This document shows, one piece after another, positions 5,928 to 6,433 of a stretch of 6,433 nucleotides of DNA. Position numbers and translations under genes: made by a program. The stretch is taken from positions 1-6,433 of the forward strand of contig JAITXS010000025.1 of NCBI GenBank assembly GCA_031284645.1. The letters run 5' to 3'. The DNA comes from Spirochaetaceae bacterium (lineage in GTDB: Bacteria; Spirochaetota; Spirochaetia; Treponematales; Breznakiellaceae). The notes below the pieces were generated by a model. It was not told the origin of the DNA and made no database searches. It saw nothing but the letters and a program-made list of their open reading frames with translations. Each line of letters begins with the position of its first letter. Position 1 is the stretch's first letter.

Positions 5928-5953
5928 AAAGCCTGAAATATTTTACGCTTTCC
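5892..5953 (+). terminator. Overlapping inverted repeats at the polA 3' end (possible terminator or attenuator)
   Basis: Two alternative structures share the same left arm. GTGGAAA (5892-5898) pairs with TTTCCAC (5918-5924) just before the stop codon, enclosing AGCG/CGCT (5898-5901 with 5907-5910). Alternatively GGAAAGCG-G-AAAA (5894-5906) pairs with TTTT-A-CGCTTTCC (5941-5953), 12 pairs with one mismatch. Neither is followed by a clear U-tract, so intrinsic termination is only a possibility. Confidence 0.3.
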
Positions 5954-6067
5954 TTCGACGATCTCCCCTCCTCATTGTTCAAGCAGCACACACTCCTTTC
6001 CCCTCTAAACCGACCCGCAATTTAATATAAGATTTAATAAGCTCAAAGGACACGAAGGACGGAAAGT

Positions 6068-6144
6068 GGGGAGAGTTGGGTACGATACAGGGCTTTCTGG
6101 TAAAACCAAAACCCTATTACCCTTTACCCATGACCCTAATGTAG
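6068..6144 (+). repeat. Dispersed C-rich repeat, copy 3
   Basis: It is co-linear with copy 2 over about 77 bp: GGGGAG, TTGGG, GATACAG, GCTTTCTGGTAAA, AAACCCTAT, ACCCTTT, ACCCATGACCCTAA, GTAG. Its CCC tracts at 6112-6114, 6120-6122, 6127-6129 and 6134-6136 have loops of 5, 4 and 4 nt, again quadruplex-compatible on the minus strand. With copy 2 it brackets the fliS-polA block in direct orientation. Confidence 0.8.
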
Positions 6145-6176
6145 ATATTTTTCAAATGAGATGTGCTAAAGGTTGC

Positions 6177-6204
6177 TTGACAAAAACCCGCCATTCATCA
6201 TAAA
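6177..6204 (+). promoter_or_regulatory. Sigma-70-like promoter, plus strand (weak -10)
   Basis: A perfect TTGACA (6177-6182) is followed after 16 nt by CATAAA (6199-6204), which matches TATAAT at 4 of 6 positions. It would drive transcription from about 6212 through the small hairpin and the tandem array. No gene with a ribosome site follows inside the window. Confidence 0.4.
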
Positions 6205-6238
6205 CTTATGCTATGAGGGAAAGGGTGAGAGATTTAAT

Positions 6239-6300
6239 ATCGGAGAGAGTCCGATCTATGTTCTCTTTGACTGACACGGTAGCAGAATACCTGTCGCTAC
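6239..6300 (+). other. Small hairpin pair (possible structured RNA)
   Basis: ATCGGA (6239-6244) and TCCGAT (6250-6255) form a perfect stem around GAGAG. GTAGC (6279-6283) and GCTAC (6296-6300) form a second, weaker stem. Both lie just downstream of the plus-strand TTGACA site. Neither matches an RNA family I recognise, and no terminator follows. Confidence 0.25.
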
Positions 6301-6318
6301 ACGCCCACAGCGCTGCGC

Positions 6319-6386
6319 CCCAATACCCAATACCCAATACCCAATACCCAATACCCAATACCCAATACCCAATACCCAATACCCAA
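6319..6386. repeat. Perfect heptanucleotide tandem array (AATACCC)n
   Basis: Nine uninterrupted, identical AATACCC units (6322-6384), preceded by CCC and followed by AA. The minus strand reads GGGTATT repeated, giving ten GGG tracts with constant 4-nt loops, an ideal quadruplex-forming series. Perfect identity implies recent expansion or active homogenisation, so copy number is probably variable between strains. Translated in any frame the unit gives a 7-residue period (IPNTQYP in one frame). Confidence 0.97.
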
Positions 6387-6389
6387 ATT

Positions 6390-6417
6390 ATTATTTAAGC
6401 GAAAAAAAGTTTGTCAA
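6390..6417 (-). promoter_or_regulatory. Sigma-70-like promoter, minus strand
   Basis: Read on the minus strand, TTGACA (6417-6412), a 16-nt spacer and AATAAT (6395-6390, five of six matches to TATAAT). Transcription would begin at the edge of the AATACCC array and run leftward through its G-rich strand. No minus-strand gene is visible below it before polA. Confidence 0.4.
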
Positions 6418-6433
6418 GCCCCCTGTGGGGAAA

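Larger units (their letters stand above)
5928..6433. other. Non-coding region downstream of polA
   Basis: I see no convincing gene in these 506 bases. In order they hold: the right arm of the polA-end inverted repeat, a pyrimidine-rich then AT-rich stretch to about 6040, dispersed repeat copy 3 (6068-6144), a forward promoter-like site (6177-6204), a small perfect hairpin (6239-6255), a weaker hairpin (6279-6300), the AATACCC tandem array (6319-6386), a reverse promoter-like site (6390-6417) and a CCCC-TGT-GGGG hairpin (6420-6430). A 61-codon frame at 6213-6398 lacks a ribosome site and ends in the tandem array. Confidence 0.65.

Noticed and set aside
6319..6386. CRISPR array
   Set aside because: The units are 7 bp head-to-tail with no spacers.
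6213..6398. 61-codon frame on the plus strand ending in IPNTQYP repeats
   Set aside because: No Shine-Dalgarno sequence before the ATG, no recognisable domain, and about a third of it is the heptamer array read as protein. The ATG would lie almost at the predicted transcript start.
6175..6419. MITE with terminal inverted repeats as a firm call
   Set aside because: The 10-bp ends are explained as well by two promoters, and no target-site duplication flanks them; kept only as a hypothesis.

Overview
The window looks like chromosomal DNA from a spirochaete, most likely a Treponema. This rests on four things: a lipoprotein signal with a relaxed lipobox, a flagellar chaperone pair (FliS and a FlgN-like protein), a flagellar sigma-28 type promoter, and a long (1011-residue) DNA polymerase I that keeps proofreading residues. 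The species cannot be named from sequence alone.

Layout. Positions 1-60 hold a truncated C-rich dispersed repeat. Positions 77-1561 encode a surface-lipoprotein candidate with two bacterial Ig-like (Big_2) domains and a C-terminal domain ending in a Gly/Ser/Cys-rich tail whose codon use differs sharply from the rest of the gene. Positions 1562-1949 are non-coding and dense in G3/C3 tracts, hairpins and a second copy of the dispersed repeat; they end in a good sigma-28 promoter match. Positions 1950-5927 form a tight block, fliS - flgN-like - polA, with a 1-nt gap and then a 4-nt ATGA overlap. Positions 5928-6433 have no convincing gene. They hold a third copy of the dispersed repeat, two facing TTGACA promoter-like sites, a small hairpin and a perfect 7-bp tandem array (AATACCC, nine units).

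How the parts may work together. FliS binds flagellin, and FlgN-type proteins bind hook-associated proteins before export, so the first two genes of the block form a filament-assembly chaperone pair. polA is attached by overlapping start and stop codons. The lipoprotein gene is compositionally foreign to this block. It is bracketed by direct copies of a repeat that keeps four CCC tracts at G-quadruplex-compatible spacing in every copy.

The most interesting hypothesis is that the lipoprotein is a diversifiable surface protein. Its C-terminal segment looks like a variable region, either a diversity-generating retroelement target or a gene-conversion cassette, and the G-quadruplex repeats beside it could promote recombination. 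No reverse transcriptase, template repeat or donor copy lies in this window, so this is inference. A second notable feature is an in-frame, GC-rich, multi-palindromic insertion inside polA just before the catalytic VHDE motif. It resembles the repeat elements known to invade coding genes in Rickettsia.
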